DNA of 64,000 nt from Terrihalobacillus insolitus (GTDB lineage Bacteria; Bacillota; Bacilli; Bacillales; Amphibacillaceae), in the NCBI RefSeq assembly GCF_028416575.1, contig NZ_JAMQKB010000007.1, positions 108,977 through 172,976 on the forward strand, in the 5' to 3' direction. The notes under the pieces were generated by a model. It was not told the DNA's origin and did no database searches. It worked only from the letters and a program-made list of their open reading frames with translations. Numbering within the stretch: the first letter of the stretch is position 1; every line of letters starts with the position of its first letter. Position numbers and translations under genes: made by a program. This document shows positions 16,899 to 27,037 of this stretch, one piece after another.

Positions 16899-17099
16899 AT
16901 GGAAAATGGAAAAGTAAAATGGTTTAATGCTGACAAAGGCTTTGGCTTTATCGAGCGAGAAGACGGAGATGACGTTTTTGTTCATTTCTCTGCTATTCAA
17001 GGTGAGGGTTTCAAGACTTTGGATGAAGGACAAGAGGTCACTTTTGATATTGAAGAAGGTCAACGTGGTCCACAAGCGACTAACGTTAGCAAAGCATAG
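16899..17099 (+). CDS. Cold-shock protein, CspA family
   Basis: A 66-residue single-domain nucleic acid chaperone. RNP1 (KGFGFIE) and RNP2 (DVFVHFSAI) are intact, and the sequence [15 protein letters not shown] is typical of CspB/CspD of Bacillus. It binds single-stranded RNA/DNA in the cytoplasm. The RBS is TAGGAGG. It is monocistronic with a strong terminator. Confidence 0.96.
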   Translation: MENGKVKWFNADKGFGFIEREDGDDVFVHFSAIQGEGFKTLDEGQEVTFDIEEGQRGPQATNVSKA

Positions 17100-17121
17100 C
17101 ATACTAAAAACCATAAGCTTA

Positions 17122-17158
17122 AAAACAAACAGACTTCTTATGGGGTCTGTTTGTTTTT
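17122..17158 (+). terminator. Terminator of the csp gene
   Basis: AAAACAAACAGAC pairs perfectly with GTCTGTTTGTTTT around a 10-nt loop and ends in T residues. Confidence 0.85.
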
Positions 17159-17357
17159 ATTGGTATGTAATAACGGATCTACTGGTTCGTCACGTCCAAC
17201 GCTGATGTACAGGACGTACCTAGAGCCGATGAGGTGCGTTTTTTATGATCAAAAGGAGGACATTACTACCAAAGTAGTAATTGATTTACATCTAAAAGGT
17301 AATAGCATTTAAATTTGTACATTGGGATAATAGGGAACGAGGCTCGGAAAGAGTCTT

Positions 17358-17402
17358 GCCGGATTGGTAAGTGAGAGATCATTCGACCAGTCCGGCTTTT
17401 TT
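17358..17402 (+). terminator. Orphan terminator upstream of the histidine kinase
   Basis: GCCGGATTGGT (17358-17368) pairs with ACCAGTCCGGC (17386-17396) and is followed by six T. No annotated gene ends here: between the csp terminator and this point there is only a short RBS-bearing stretch (AAAAGGAGG at 17252). It may end a small RNA starting from TTTACA-N17-TTTAAA near 17285-17313, or act as an attenuator for the two-component genes. Confidence 0.65.
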
Positions 17403-17459
17403 ATGTTAATATTTTCTAAGATACAAAAATTCAGAAAATGAACGGTGAGGGTGATTAAA

Positions 17460-19316
17460 TTGAAAAAATTGTCCCATCTTCAGCAAGAAAAGCATGCTAG
17501 TTTGTTTATGATCACTATATCCATTTGTGGATGGTTGGTAGTTATTCGTAGTTTTTTTAACGTATACCCACCAAATGAATGGTATATTCTAGGACTTCTT
17601 GTTATTTATTTAGTCATTACTGAATATTTCCCCATTCCGGTTTGGAGGGGTTTTTCAACGATCAACTTTCCGATCATATACGTCATTTACTTATTGTACG
17701 GCACCTCATACGCTATTGTGTTATTTGCGGGAGTCGTTTTATTGATCAACCTAATGCAACGACGACCTCTCCGAATTGTAAGTTTTAATCCCGCTCAATA
17801 TGTATTTAGCTTCTTTATTGCAGTTATCACAACTGAATTTATGATGACCAACCTTACTGGACTACAGGAAGGGACTTTATCATTTGGGTTAACAAAGTAT
17901 TTTTTCGTCCTCGTTCTTTTCTACGTTTTAAACAATATTTTAATTGACCTAGTTCTTTTGATACGTCCTCAGAAATATACGGCAAAGGCTTGGAAACAAA
18001 AATCATTGACCGAAACAATGAGTGCTATAATTTCATTTGTCTATGGTATGCTATTTTTCTTTTTAGGAAGTCAAAATAGAGGGGAAATTGATGGCTTCAC
18101 CTATTTTTTCTTCTTTTCGCCGTTAGTTGGTATTTCGATGCTCAGCTCGGTGATAGTTCGGTTAAGAAAAGAAAAGAATCGGCTCAAGGCATTATTCTCG
18201 ATTACGAGCGAATTGAACAAAATGCTGCCAACAAGAAAATGGCTAGGAAGCTTAAAATATAAATTTCGTGAATTTATTGATGTCGATGCCAGCATGTTTT
18301 GGGTGAAAGGAAAAGAAAAATGGGATTGTCTCTATACAGATGGGCTTATTAATCAAGATGCTACGCTCTCACTTACTGATTTTTTGCAGTTCGAAAAAAT
18401 GAAGGAACCCGTTTGCTATCATGATGGTAGAAAAGTAAATGGGGTTGCAGCTAATTGTTTTAGTAAAGATTTAAAAGCCTTCGTTTACGCTCCTCTTGTT
18501 ATTGATGGCGAAACGGTTGGGATGTTTATTGTTAGTCGTAGTCGCACGAAGAGCTTTTATGAGGATGACATTCAATCTATTGCAACGTTAGCAAATCAAC
18601 TTGCAGTAGCAATTAAAACGAGAACACTTATTTCAGAACAAGAAAAACGCCTTATTTTAGAAGAACGTAACAGAATTGCTAGGGAAATTCACGATGGTGT
18701 TGCCCAGACACTTGCTGGGGCTCTGATGAATCTGGAAACGATACAAATGAAAGTTTCTAGTAAACCAGAAGAGACGTTGAAATTATTGGATGACAGTATC
18801 CGTAAGATGAGAATGATTTTGAAAGATGTCAGGGAATCTATTTACGCCTTGAGGCCTGATCCTACTGCACGGGTTGGTCTTGCATCCGCGATTGTAAAAA
18901 AGATTGATACGATTGAGAACGTTCATGATTTAGAGGTATCGTTTGAAATTAGGGGAAAGGAGGTAGGCCTAAGTTCACTCGTTGAAAAGGTAATGTTTGA
19001 TACATTTCAAGAGAGTCTTCAAAACTGTATGAAGCACGCAAACGCAACAAAGATCACGATCCTTTTAAGTTATCAGATGGAGCATATCCTGCTAAGAGTA
19101 AAGGATGACGGTGTCGGTTTCTCATTATTTCACGCCATGATTAGGGCACGAAACAAGCCGCACTTTGGGATTCTGTCGATGAATGAAGCAGCTGATAAAA
19201 TTAATGCATCCTTGCAAATTGAAAGTAAAGAAGGAAGTGGAACAGAGATAACGCTAACGGTACCCAAGATGGGGGTAGAAGGAGGAGAAGCGAATGATCA
19301 AAGTGATGTTAGTTGA
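17460..19316 (+). CDS. NarL-type sensor histidine kinase with GAF domain
   Basis: About 618 residues. A membrane region of seven or so helices (residues 10-230) is followed by a GAF domain (about 245-385), a HisKA_3 dimerisation domain with the phospho-acceptor in [13 protein letters not shown], and an HATPase domain ([45 protein letters not shown]). The signal is unknown. The frame opens at a GTG (17445), but TTG 17460 has better spacing from GGTGAGGG. It overlaps its response regulator gene by 23 bp. Confidence 0.9.
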   Translation: MKKLSHLQQEKHASLFMITISICGWLVVIRSFFNVYPPNEWYILGLLVIYLVITEYFPIPVWRGFSTINFPIIYVIYLLYGTSYAIVLFAGVVLLINLMQRRPLRIVSFNPAQYVFSFFIAVITTEFMMTNLTGLQEGTLSFGLTKYFFVLVLFYVLNNILIDLVLLIRPQKYTAKAWKQKSLTETMSAIISFVYGMLFFFLGSQNRGEIDGFTYFFFFSPLVGISMLSSVIVRLRKEKNRLKALFSITSELNKMLPTRKWLGSLKYKFREFIDVDASMFWVKGKEKWDCLYTDGLINQDATLSLTDFLQFEKMKEPVCYHDGRKVNGVAANCFSKDLKAFVYAPLVIDGETVGMFIVSRSRTKSFYEDDIQSIATLANQLAVAIKTRTLISEQEKRLILEERNRIAREIHDGVAQTLAGALMNLETIQMKVSSKPEETLKLLDDSIRKMRMILKDVRESIYALRPDPTARVGLASAIVKKIDTIENVHDLEVSFEIRGKEVGLSSLVEKVMFDTFQESLQNCMKHANATKITILLSYQMEHILLRVKDDGVGFSLFHAMIRARNKPHFGILSMNEAADKINASLQIESKEGSGTEITLTVPKMGVEGGEANDQSDVS

Positions 19317-19941
19317 TGACCATGCTGTGTTACGAGACGGACTTAAAAATATCCTTGAAATGGCGAATGATCTTACCGTTGTTTGTGAAGCGGTTTCAGG
19401 TGATGAAGCATTGTTAAAGCTGAAAAAATGTGATCCAGATATTGTGTTAATGGACATTAACATGCCCAATACGGATGGAATTACAGTGACGGAAATTATC
19501 AAGAAAAAGTATCCAAATATAAAAATTGTGATACTTACAATGTACAATCACGATGAGTACTTTATGTCGGCCATCAGGGTAGGAGCGGATGGGTATTTAT
19601 TAAAAGATGCTCCGTCTGAACAGGTTGTGGAAGCAATCCGGCAAGTGGCCAAAGGAGAATCTGTCATTCACCCTTCCATGACAAAAAAACTACTAACCTT
19701 TCATCAACAAAGCCAGGAAAAGCCAAAAGGGAATCAATTGACAGAACGGGAAAAAGAGGTGCTCATGTGTCTAGTTGAGGGCTTAAGCAACAAGGAGATT
19801 GCCGAACGCCTATTTATTAGTGATAAGACGGTAAAGATTCACGTTAGTAAGGTTTTCAAAAAATTAAATGTAAAAAGCCGTTCTCAAGTTGTGATTCATG
19901 CGGTCCAAAACCAGCTCGTTCCATTGCCACCTAGTTCTTAA
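19294..19941 (+). CDS. NarL/LuxR-family response regulator
   Basis: 215 residues: a receiver domain with Asp54 in [12 protein letters not shown] as the phosphorylation site and Lys in LLKDAPSEQ, then a LuxR-type helix-turn-helix ([20 protein letters not shown] to [12 protein letters not shown]). It is the partner of the overlapping kinase. Targets are unknown; no degQ-, lia- or desaturase-type genes adjoin it. The ATG is preceded by AGGAGGAG. Confidence 0.93.
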   Translation: MIKVMLVDDHAVLRDGLKNILEMANDLTVVCEAVSGDEALLKLKKCDPDIVLMDINMPNTDGITVTEIIKKKYPNIKIVILTMYNHDEYFMSAIRVGADGYLLKDAPSEQVVEAIRQVAKGESVIHPSMTKKLLTFHQQSQEKPKGNQLTEREKEVLMCLVEGLSNKEIAERLFISDKTVKIHVSKVFKKLNVKSRSQVVIHAVQNQLVPLPPSS

Positions 19942-20010
19942 ATAGACTTTCAGAATTCACCGAGTTAGGCGGCTCAACACTTTTATTGAGTCGTCATTTT
20001 ATTCTTCCTC

Positions 20011-20034
20011 CCCCTTTTTGTAAGGGGATTTTTT
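20011..20034 (+). terminator. Terminator of the two-component operon
   Basis: CCCCTT pairs with AAGGGG around a 5-nt loop and is followed by ATTTTTT. Confidence 0.65.
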
Positions 20035-20090
20035 ATGTTGAATCATACGAATTGTTAATTGATTATTCAACATAAATTGCTTCTGGCAAC

Positions 20091-20208
20091 GCAGTGGAAA
20101 AACACTCGCTTTCCGCGGGCAACGCCTCAGCCTCCTCGGAAGAAAAACGCTTCCTGCGGGGTCTTCACCTGTTGCTTTTCCCGCAGGAGTCTCGCATTTT
20201 TCCACTGC
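20091..20208. repeat. Palindromic Bacillales intergenic repeat
   Basis: Terminal inverted repeats GCAGTGGAAAAA and TTTTTCCACTGC enclose a GC-rich core with CGCTTTCCGCGGGC, CTTCCTGCGGGGTCTTC and CCCGCAGGAGTCTCGC. This GC-rich signature occurs widely in Bacillaceae genomes. It marks the start of a mobile-element graveyard. Confidence 0.75.
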
Positions 20209-20221
20209 TAAGGTACTGTGT

Positions 20222-20345
20222 TTTTAATGTAGCTCATGATGCTGAAGCTATTTAGCAACTGATTGACTATAAACAGGTGGAACCTATTATCGATCTAGAT
20301 AAATGTGCAAAGAAAAATTTAGAATCTTGTTTCACCGCCAAGTAT
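20222..20345 (+). pseudogene. Transposase remnant
   Basis: One frame reads NVAHDAEAI, a stop, QLIDYKQVEPIIDLDKC and KNLESC before further stops. The VAHDAEAI...IDLDK pattern resembles the catalytic region of DDE transposases of Bacillus insertion sequences. It is interrupted by stops and cut at both ends. Confidence 0.45.
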
Positions 20346-20445
20346 GGAAGGACGCGTTAGGTTTCTTTGGCGTATCTATTTTTGAAAATACCTTGAAAAC
20401 AGCCTTTTACCAACTAAATTATCACTATTTCAAGTGACTTTTTGG

Positions 20446-20690
20446 AAAGTGATAAGGTTTCACTCTAGAAATCGAGTCTATAAAAACAAGATAGCCGTTA
20501 CATATGTCAACGCCATTACAGATGTTCTTGTTAACTTCAATCGTGCCAAACATTTTGCCTTTGCTACATATACGAAAGAAAAACGTTCAGGCCATAGCAA
20601 AAGAAATAAATCCGTCCATCTCACCGTCAAAGAACGTTTTGGTCTTGATGACTACTATGCAAACAGTGCCGTGCAAGAAATGATGCAGAA
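20446..20690 (+). pseudogene. tnpB: TnpB N-terminal fragment (IS200/IS605-type)
   Basis: The frame reads FHSRNRVYKNKIAVTYVNA and later NFNRAKHFAFATYTKEKRSG, a TnpB-type N-terminus. A stretch here, ATCGAGTCTATAAAAAC, is identical to the last bases of the window, where a tnpB gene begins. The fragment has no start codon or RBS of its own and breaks at about 20690, where subtilase sequence begins in another frame. Confidence 0.65.
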
Positions 20691-21980
20691 ACGATTGATC
20701 CAGCCTATCTTCCCTATTATACGACATTAAGCGGAACATCGATGGCAGCACCTCATGTCGCTGGTATCATTGCTCTAATGCTAGACGCAGATCCAACCCT
20801 TTCTCCACTAGAGGTGAAAAAATTGTTGCAGCAAACAGCAACAAATATACCTGGACGCGAAGCATGGGAGGTTGGTGCAGGTTATGTAAATGCCTATGCT
20901 GCAGTCGATGCTGCTTTTACTTCTCGTGATTACGGATCAACAGTAAATAAGAACACTACATTTCAAGCGAATGTCGATATGGAAGTGAATCGTGAAAATT
21001 TCTCGATGGACTACGATCCAATAAATACATCAGATAACACATACTCTGTACAGATCGAGGAAGGGTTAACAGAGTTTGCTGCGCGAATTTATGCAAGGGG
21101 ATTACTTGAGGAAACGGGTAATACAATTAACCTTGTGCTTACATCGCCCGATGGTACGACATATAGCTCAGGAATTTATGTAGCATTCCCTTTGTACCAA
21201 GATCGAACCGTCCAAGTAGTGAACCCAATTCCAGGAACATGGACAATTACACTTGAAGGCTTGGAAGGGTTAGCCTTACCAGAAACAGTGAATGGCGAAT
21301 TGACATTTAAACAAGCCAAAGGGTTTACTGGTCTTTCGGACATCAGTGGGCATTCAGCTGAAGCGGCAATCAAACTGGGTGTGAGTGAACGACTACTAGA
21401 TAGTAATAAAGATAATATGTATGAACCAGATAAAGCACTATTGAGAAAAGATTTAGCTAAATATCTTGTAATGGGTGCTGGTGTTAGACAGTTTCTACCA
21501 CTGAATAGGGAACCATCCTTTAAAGATGTAAAACAAGCGTATCTACCGTTTGTTGAGGCTGTGTTTGCAAAAGGGGCAGCATTAAAGGACATATCACAAG
21601 TTAATCAAGGAATCATGGACAGAACAGGGACAGATAAATTTTCGCCAAACAAAGATGTAACTCGTGCGGATCTAGCTTTTTCGCTTGTTCAAAGTCTTGG
21701 TTTAGAAGAACAAGCTATGGAGCTAAATGGGGATTCGTTAACCGTTCAATACAAAGGGGAAAGAATACCGATCAAAGATGCGGCCGATGTACCAAATGAA
21801 TTACGTGGCTATGTTCAGTTAGCACTTGACATGAATATCATGAACGCGTACTTTTCAAGTACCCAAAACCCATATGACTTAGAACCGACAATGGAAGCAT
21901 CATTTGCGCCTAGTGAAACAGTGACAAGAGGTGACTTTGCCGTTATGATCTCGAGGTATTTTTCGGCATATCAACAATAA
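20691..21980 (+). pseudogene. Beheaded subtilisin-like protease (S8) with SLH-like tail
   Basis: Starts abruptly at DAETIDPAYLPYYTTLSGTS, which matches the Ser-site region of the intact paralogue downstream. The catalytic Ser motif GTSMAAPHVAG is present, but the signal peptide, propeptide and the Asp and His regions are gone. The rest (domain at about 20930-21300 and SLH-like repeats such as PNKDVTRADLAFSLVQSLG) is an open, well-preserved frame to its stop and terminator. It is probably the 3' half of a gene truncated by insertion and deletion. The clean frame suggests recent loss. Confidence 0.8.
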
Positions 21981-21989
21981 GTTTAGAAG

Positions 21990-22023
21990 AGCCCGTATGG
22001 TAATGGTGTCATACGGGCTTTTC
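21990..22023 (+). terminator. Terminator of the truncated subtilase
   Basis: AGCCCGTATG pairs with CATACGGGCT around a 10-nt loop, followed by TTTTCT. Confidence 0.8.
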
Positions 22024-22225
22024 TATGATCGATTTCTTTTGAACAAAATGCCGTAGCGAAAGAATAGGTATCGAATTAGACAATTTTAGTAGTACCATAC
22101 TACTTTCGTACGATTTGTATTTCGTTTTTGTACTAGGAAATTTTAGAACCTTTGCTGAATAGGCATATCGATTGAAATGACAGATAATGAAAGGGATAGA
22201 AATAAAATAGGAAAGGAGCAATTTA

Positions 22226-24694
22226 ATGAAACGTCTTACTTATGTTTTCTTAATGGCAGTTTTACTTATTCCTATGTTTGCTAACTATCAGGAGGTTAAA
22301 GCAACATCATCGACTGTCATAGGGCCAGTTTTATCCAAAGAACTGACAACAGGAGAGGGGCCGTTTGAAGTAATTGTTACTTTTAACGGTGATGGGGCTC
22401 CAACTACAGAGCAAGTGGACATATTGGAAAAGCTCGATATTGAGACAGGAGTCATGCTGCAATCCTTACCAATGGCGGGGGTTATGGCAACAAAAGAACA
22501 AATTCAAAATCTCTCAGACAACAGCGAAGTTCGCTCGATATACCTTAATAAAAAACTGGAGTATTTTAATGCAGATTCCACCTCAATAACAGGTGTGGAC
22601 AAAGTTCGGACAGACGACCGAATGAGAAAGGAAAACGGTGGTTTACCTGTATCTGGAACAGGAATTGGTGTTGTTATAAATGACAGTGGTGTGGATGGCA
22701 CGCACAAAGACCTAGAGTTCGGCAAAAATTTGGTTCAAAATGCATTGGGAACAACAAATTTAAATAGCCTTTCACCTGGTTTACTACCTATCACATATAC
22801 AGAAGATGTCGTGAATACCGACTCTAACTCTGGTCACGGTACACATGTTGCTGGAACAGTAGGTGGGACGGGTGCCATGTCTGGTGGGAAATACGAAGGT
22901 GTTGCCCCAGGAGCAGATTTAATTGGATATGGGTCAGGAGCAGCATTGTTCATACTAGACTCAATTGGTGGATTTGACTATGCGATAACGAATCAAAGTG
23001 AATACGATATTCGTGTTATCACTAATTCTTGGGGATCCTCAGGTGAATTTGATCCGAATGACCCTGTAAATATAGCAAGTAAGGCAGCGTACGATCGAGG
23101 CATTACTGTATTATTTGCAGCTGGAAATTCTGGACCTGGTGAAAATACACACAATCCTTACGCTAAAGCACCATGGGTAATTTCAGTTGCTGCTGGTGTC
23201 AAGGATGGAACACTAGCGGATTTCTCATCTAGAGGAACAAAAGGGGTAGGTGGTACGTTCGAAATGGACGGTGAAACCTGGACCTGGAAAGATCAACCAA
23301 CCATTACTGCACCTGGAGTTGATATTGTTTCAACACGAGCTTTAGCACCGGTAAGTTCTTTGGCTCTAGATCAAGATGCAGAATACATTGAAACAGCCTA
23401 TTTGCCGTATTATACTACGATGAGTGGAACGTCAATGGCAACACCACATGTTGCAGGCATTGTTGCCCTTATGTTAGAAGCAAATCCACTTCTCTCTCCA
23501 GATGAAGTAAAGCAAATGTTACAAGAAACAGCCACGAACATGCCTGGATACGAAGCGTGGGAAGTAGGAGCAGGTTACGTTAATGCGTATGCTGCAGTGG
23601 ATCGTGCAATGTTTGGCAAGGAGTATGGGAAAACAGTTAACCTATTTAACTCGTTCAATAGCAAGGTAAATTCTAGTGTAACTCGTTCAGATTTCACTGT
23701 GGATTACAATCCATTAACATATGTTTCGGATAACCAATATGAATTCCAAGTTGAAGCAGGCTTAAGTAGTTTAGTCGCACAAGTGAATGCGCAAGGCCTG
23801 TTGGAAGAGACAGGAAATCCTATTAATCTCGTATTAATAGCCCCTGATGGAACAGAATATAGTTCTGGTATTAGTTTACTGTTCACCTTATATTACGATC
23901 GAACAGTGTCTGTGAATTCGCCAATGGAAGGTACTTGGAAGGCGGAAATTCGAGGGCTAAGGGGAGCAGAAGAAAATACGACTGATGGAACTGCTCTACC
24001 AGAACAAGTGCAAGGAACGCTCTCTTTTTCAGAGGTAAGTGGATACTCAGGATTAGGGGATATAGCAGACAATCCAGCGGCATCTGCTATTCAAATGGGT
24101 GTTAAAGAAAGATTGTTTGATGGTTATGAAAGTGGCAAATTTAAACCTGATCAAAAATTAATAAGAAGTGAATTAGCGCGGTATCTTGTGATGGGTGCTG
24201 AAATTCGCCAATCCTTGCCAACTAGTGGATCGACGTTTACTGATGTTTCTAGTGAGGATAATCCATTTGTTGAAGCGGTAACGGCACAAGGTGCAGCTTT
24301 CCGTGATCAGCAGCAAATAGATAGTGGAGTAATGCTTCCGAAAGCAGATGGCACATTTGCTCCAGATGACAATGTAACTCGGGCGCAGTTAGCCTATTCC
24401 CTTGTCCAAAGCTTGGGACTTCAAGAACAAGCAAAATCATTTTCAGGCGAACTTACTGTACAATATAAAGATGAGCGAATTGCAATAGAAGATAGTGCAG
24501 ACGTTCCCGAAAATTTAAAAGGATATGTCCAGTGGGCATTAGATTTAAATATTATCAATGTAAAGTTTACTGTTACGCAAGAAGCATATGATTTAGAACC
24601 AACTGTCCACGCCTACTTTTATCCTACCAAGGACGTATCGCGTGGAGACTTCGCAGTAGCGATGACAAGATATTTCAATGCTTTTTTAAATTAG
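22226..24694 (+). CDS. Secreted subtilisin-family serine protease with SLH-like domains
   Basis: 822 residues. Signal peptide (1-27), inhibitor I9-like propeptide (about 30-112), S8 catalytic domain with Asp153 (VVINDSGVDGTH), His204 (SGHGTHVAG) and Ser403 (SGTSMATPHVAG), a beta-rich domain (about 475-600), and C-terminal S-layer-homology-like repeats (KFKPDQKLIRSELARYLV, FAPDDNVTRAQLAYSLVQSL, FYPTKDVSRGDFAVAMTRYF). It should be exported and held on the cell wall or S-layer. The truncated gene upstream is a close paralogue, so the locus was a tandem duplication. RBS AAAGGAG. Confidence 0.93.
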   Translation: MKRLTYVFLMAVLLIPMFANYQEVKATSSTVIGPVLSKELTTGEGPFEVIVTFNGDGAPTTEQVDILEKLDIETGVMLQSLPMAGVMATKEQIQNLSDNSEVRSIYLNKKLEYFNADSTSITGVDKVRTDDRMRKENGGLPVSGTGIGVVINDSGVDGTHKDLEFGKNLVQNALGTTNLNSLSPGLLPITYTEDVVNTDSNSGHGTHVAGTVGGTGAMSGGKYEGVAPGADLIGYGSGAALFILDSIGGFDYAITNQSEYDIRVITNSWGSSGEFDPNDPVNIASKAAYDRGITVLFAAGNSGPGENTHNPYAKAPWVISVAAGVKDGTLADFSSRGTKGVGGTFEMDGETWTWKDQPTITAPGVDIVSTRALAPVSSLALDQDAEYIETAYLPYYTTMSGTSMATPHVAGIVALMLEANPLLSPDEVKQMLQETATNMPGYEAWEVGAGYVNAYAAVDRAMFGKEYGKTVNLFNSFNSKVNSSVTRSDFTVDYNPLTYVSDNQYEFQVEAGLSSLVAQVNAQGLLEETGNPINLVLIAPDGTEYSSGISLLFTLYYDRTVSVNSPMEGTWKAEIRGLRGAEENTTDGTALPEQVQGTLSFSEVSGYSGLGDIADNPAASAIQMGVKERLFDGYESGKFKPDQKLIRSELARYLVMGAEIRQSLPTSGSTFTDVSSEDNPFVEAVTAQGAAFRDQQQIDSGVMLPKADGTFAPDDNVTRAQLAYSLVQSLGLQEQAKSFSGELTVQYKDERIAIEDSADVPENLKGYVQWALDLNIINVKFTVTQEAYDLEPTVHAYFYPTKDVSRGDFAVAMTRYFNAFLN

Positions 24695-24708
24695 AGTGAG
24701 CGATTCTG

Positions 24709-24761
24709 GAACTGACATGGTGAAGGTGCCTTAAGGTGCTTTTTGTGTCGGTTCTTTTTTT
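24709..24761 (+). terminator. Terminator of the subtilase gene
   Basis: GAACTGACA pairs with TGTCGGTTC around a long loop and is followed by seven T. Confidence 0.7.
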
Positions 24762-24869
24762 GTGTTTTGATAAAGGATGAATTTTGGTATGATTGAAATA
24801 TAAGAAAGTGTAATATTAAGTGGATGCATAAGAATTCACAAATGGATAATGAGAATAGGTGGTATGTAT

Positions 24870-25154
24870 ATGTTACATGACAAATATATTCCTGAGATAT
24901 TTAAGCCGTTTTTTTGGGATGTTGACATAAAAACAATTGACTTAGAGTTCAATCGTATTTACGTTATAGAAAGATTGTTAAATCATGGAGATCATCGCAC
25001 ATTACGTTGGTTGTTTTCTATCTATTCACTTGGTGATATCCGTGAAGCAGTATGCGTCGGAAGAAATTTTTCTTTAAAAACTGCCCGGTATTGGCAACAC
25101 TTTTTTCATTTGAGCGAGGGGGGATGCGGTGTTTTGGAATTGGGGGATCTCTAA
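24870..25154 (+). CDS. DUF6922-like protein, solitary
   Basis: About 94 residues (ATG 24870 preceded by AGGTGG; in-frame ATGs exist at 24849 and 24864). FWDVDIKTIDLEFNRIYVIE and the end TARYWQHFF match the DUF6922 family. In other genomes such proteins often sit beside an AbiEii-type nucleotidyltransferase and are thought to be the antitoxin side. No such partner is here: the next gene is a convergent DUF389 protein, overlapping by 4 bp. Role unknown. Confidence 0.6.
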   Translation: MLHDKYIPEIFKPFFWDVDIKTIDLEFNRIYVIERLLNHGDHRTLRWLFSIYSLGDIREAVCVGRNFSLKTARYWQHFFHLSEGGCGVLELGDL

Positions 25155-26155
25155 AAATTGATGACATAGATTAAAACTGCTAACAGAGTGACAAAAAATA
25201 CAATAAAAAACAAAGAATATGTTCGAGAGGTGTTTGCTGTCTGAATTTCTTTCCAATTGATTGGCTTGATTCCGCTAAGCCAAAAGACGAGAATGGTCGA
25301 CAGAAGAATCGAGCTAATATTTACGGATACTAACAGAAGTGGCGTGATCGCTTCCGCCCATCTTGCCGCCCCTATAAACAACCCAAAAACAACTGCAGGT
25401 GGAAGTGTTGCAACCGAGATCATTACGCTCACACCAAAAAGTGCCTCAGAGCTTCGTTTGACAAACGACAGAGCCCCTGCCGCTCCTGATGCCATTGCAA
25501 TGAGAATATCAATATAATCTATTTCTGTATTTGCCAAGAAGCCTTGGCTATCCATGGGGAGTGGAAAAAAGAAGCCAGTAACTGCAGCAATACATACTGC
25601 AATTGTTAAACCGTATAGAAAGGTTAATACGGACTGACGTATTAACGGATAGTCTCCAAGCACAGAGGCAAATCCGGCGGCAGTAAATGGCCCTAATAGT
25701 GGTGAAATGACCATTGCACTGATTACAATTAATTGATTATCCTTGATTATTCCAGATGTTGCAACAATCGCTGCTAAAAGAATAAACCATGTAAATCCCC
25801 ATGTAATCCCACTAGAAGATTGCACTGCGGAATAGAGCTCTTGTCTACTTGCTCTTGTAATTTCGTCCACTTCATTTTTTGATTCTGGCTTTTTCTTTTT
25901 ATCATCGTTCTGTTGTGGAATATACGTCTGCAATGAAAATAATAATGCTCTTAAATTTGCGTTATATTTTGCCTCTCTTTGCAAAAAATCTAGTATTTGT
26001 TCGGAATACTCGGTCCTTACCAATATCCTTAATAATGAGTATTTTTCTGATTCATTTGACGTCCAATGAGATACAACAGTAAAGTCGCTTAGTTTTTTAT
26101 GAAATGAATCCAGTGAATCTTTTGGTACATATACTTCAATTAGCTGAAAATTCAT
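25151..26155 (-). CDS. DUF389 (TIGR00341-type) membrane protein
   Basis: 334 residues. A soluble N-terminal domain (about 1-85) is followed by a charged linker (DDKKKKPESKNEVDE) and about six helices with the family signatures VISAMVISPLLGPFTAAGF and IAMASGAAGALSFVKR. Substrate unknown. It ends on a 4-bp overlap with the convergent DUF6922 gene. Confidence 0.85.
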   Translation of the reverse strand: MNFQLIEVYVPKDSLDSFHKKLSDFTVVSHWTSNESEKYSLLRILVRTEYSEQILDFLQREAKYNANLRALLFSLQTYIPQQNDDKKKKPESKNEVDEITRASRQELYSAVQSSSGITWGFTWFILLAAIVATSGIIKDNQLIVISAMVISPLLGPFTAAGFASVLGDYPLIRQSVLTFLYGLTIAVCIAAVTGFFFPLPMDSQGFLANTEIDYIDILIAMASGAAGALSFVKRSSEALFGVSVMISVATLPPAVVFGLFIGAARWAEAITPLLLVSVNISSILLSTILVFWLSGIKPINWKEIQTANTSRTYSLFFIVFFVTLLAVLIYVINF

Positions 26156-26246
26156 CCGTTATATCCCTCCAAAAAACAAATAATCCCATATTTAGGTTTG
26201 GATTTATGGAGGGGTTTTATGCATGATCCAGAAATGTGGGTTCTCT

Positions 26247-26744
26247 TTAGGTTTTATCAGAAAAAAACACATGCTTAATGGAGACAGGTTCCATTATATC
26301 AATTATTCCATATGAGTACTCAGACTGTCTGCGCTTATCTGTCGGAGATCCAGGATTGAAAAGTGTGATATCTTCCCACTTTTTAAGTACAGGAATATGG
26401 GAATGCCCATAGATAATGATATCAACGCTATCCTCTTGAAACATTTCAAGTGCCCGCTTTTCCGTCGTTTTTCCTTTCCCATTCCCGTGAGTAAGGCCAA
26501 TCGTCACATGTTGGAATTGAAGTAGTTTCCGTTCCCCAAATTTTTTAATTAGCTCGTCTCCGTCTACATTTCCAGCCACCCCATCAACAGGGGCAAACTG
26601 TACAAGCTCCTTATAAACATCAAGTGTTTGCCAATCACCTGTATGCAAAATTAAATCAACAGATTCCAGTCCGCGTTTCAATTGCTCTGGCAATTTTTTT
26701 GCGCGCTTTGGTATATGGGTATCCCCAATTACAGCAATTTTCAA
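26247..26744 (-). CDS. YfcE/MJ0936-type metallophosphoesterase
   Basis: 165 residues. The metal-binding motifs are all present: GDTHIP, HTGDW, GNVDGD, THGNG and YGHSHIP, then FNPGSPTDKR. Such enzymes are small cytoplasmic phosphodiesterases; the substrate is unknown. RBS AAAGGGGATGAAG before the ATG on the minus strand. Confidence 0.88.
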   Translation of the reverse strand: MKIAVIGDTHIPKRAKKLPEQLKRGLESVDLILHTGDWQTLDVYKELVQFAPVDGVAGNVDGDELIKKFGERKLLQFQHVTIGLTHGNGKGKTTEKRALEMFQEDSVDIIIYGHSHIPVLKKWEDITLFNPGSPTDKRRQSEYSYGIIDIMEPVSIKHVFFSDKT

Positions 26745-26890
26745 TGTTCTTCATCCCCTTTTTCATGTGTTCCTTGTGGATATAAGTATGGAAGAATAAC
26801 GGAACCTTTACAAGTTGTGGGGAAAGGTCTTTCAACCGGTCTGAGATTAGGATCGGACTTTAGACGTAGAAAAGTTCGTTCTGTCTACCG

Positions 26891-26919
26891 TTATTTGAAA
26901 AGTAGAATCAAACTATAAT
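26891..26919 (+). promoter_or_regulatory. Promoter before two tiny ORFs
   Basis: TTATTT, a 17-bp spacer and a perfect TATAAT (26914-26919), about 40 bp before the first tiny ORF. Confidence 0.4.
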
Positions 26920-26959
26920 GAAGTCAAGTAAGGCAAACAAAAAAAGGAGAGATAACTGT

Positions 26960-27010
26960 ATGAATGAATTTGAACTGGAGTACCAAATCAACGAACGACG
27001 ACCTAGGTGA
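26960..27010 (+). CDS. Tiny ORF, 16 codons
   Basis: MNEFELEYQINERRPR, preceded by AAAAAGGAGA at 26941-26950 and a promoter with a perfect -10. The next tiny ORF begins similarly (N-x-YELE), suggesting a repeated or truncated short gene. Function unknown. Confidence 0.35.
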   Translation: MNEFELEYQINERRPR

Positions 27011-27037
27011 CGTTATAGAAGGAAGGGGGAATGGCAA

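Noticed and set aside
26682..26918. 78-codon plus-strand ORF over the phosphoesterase promoter
   Set aside because: Begins inside the opposite-strand gene, has no RBS and no family resemblance; treated as a shadow.
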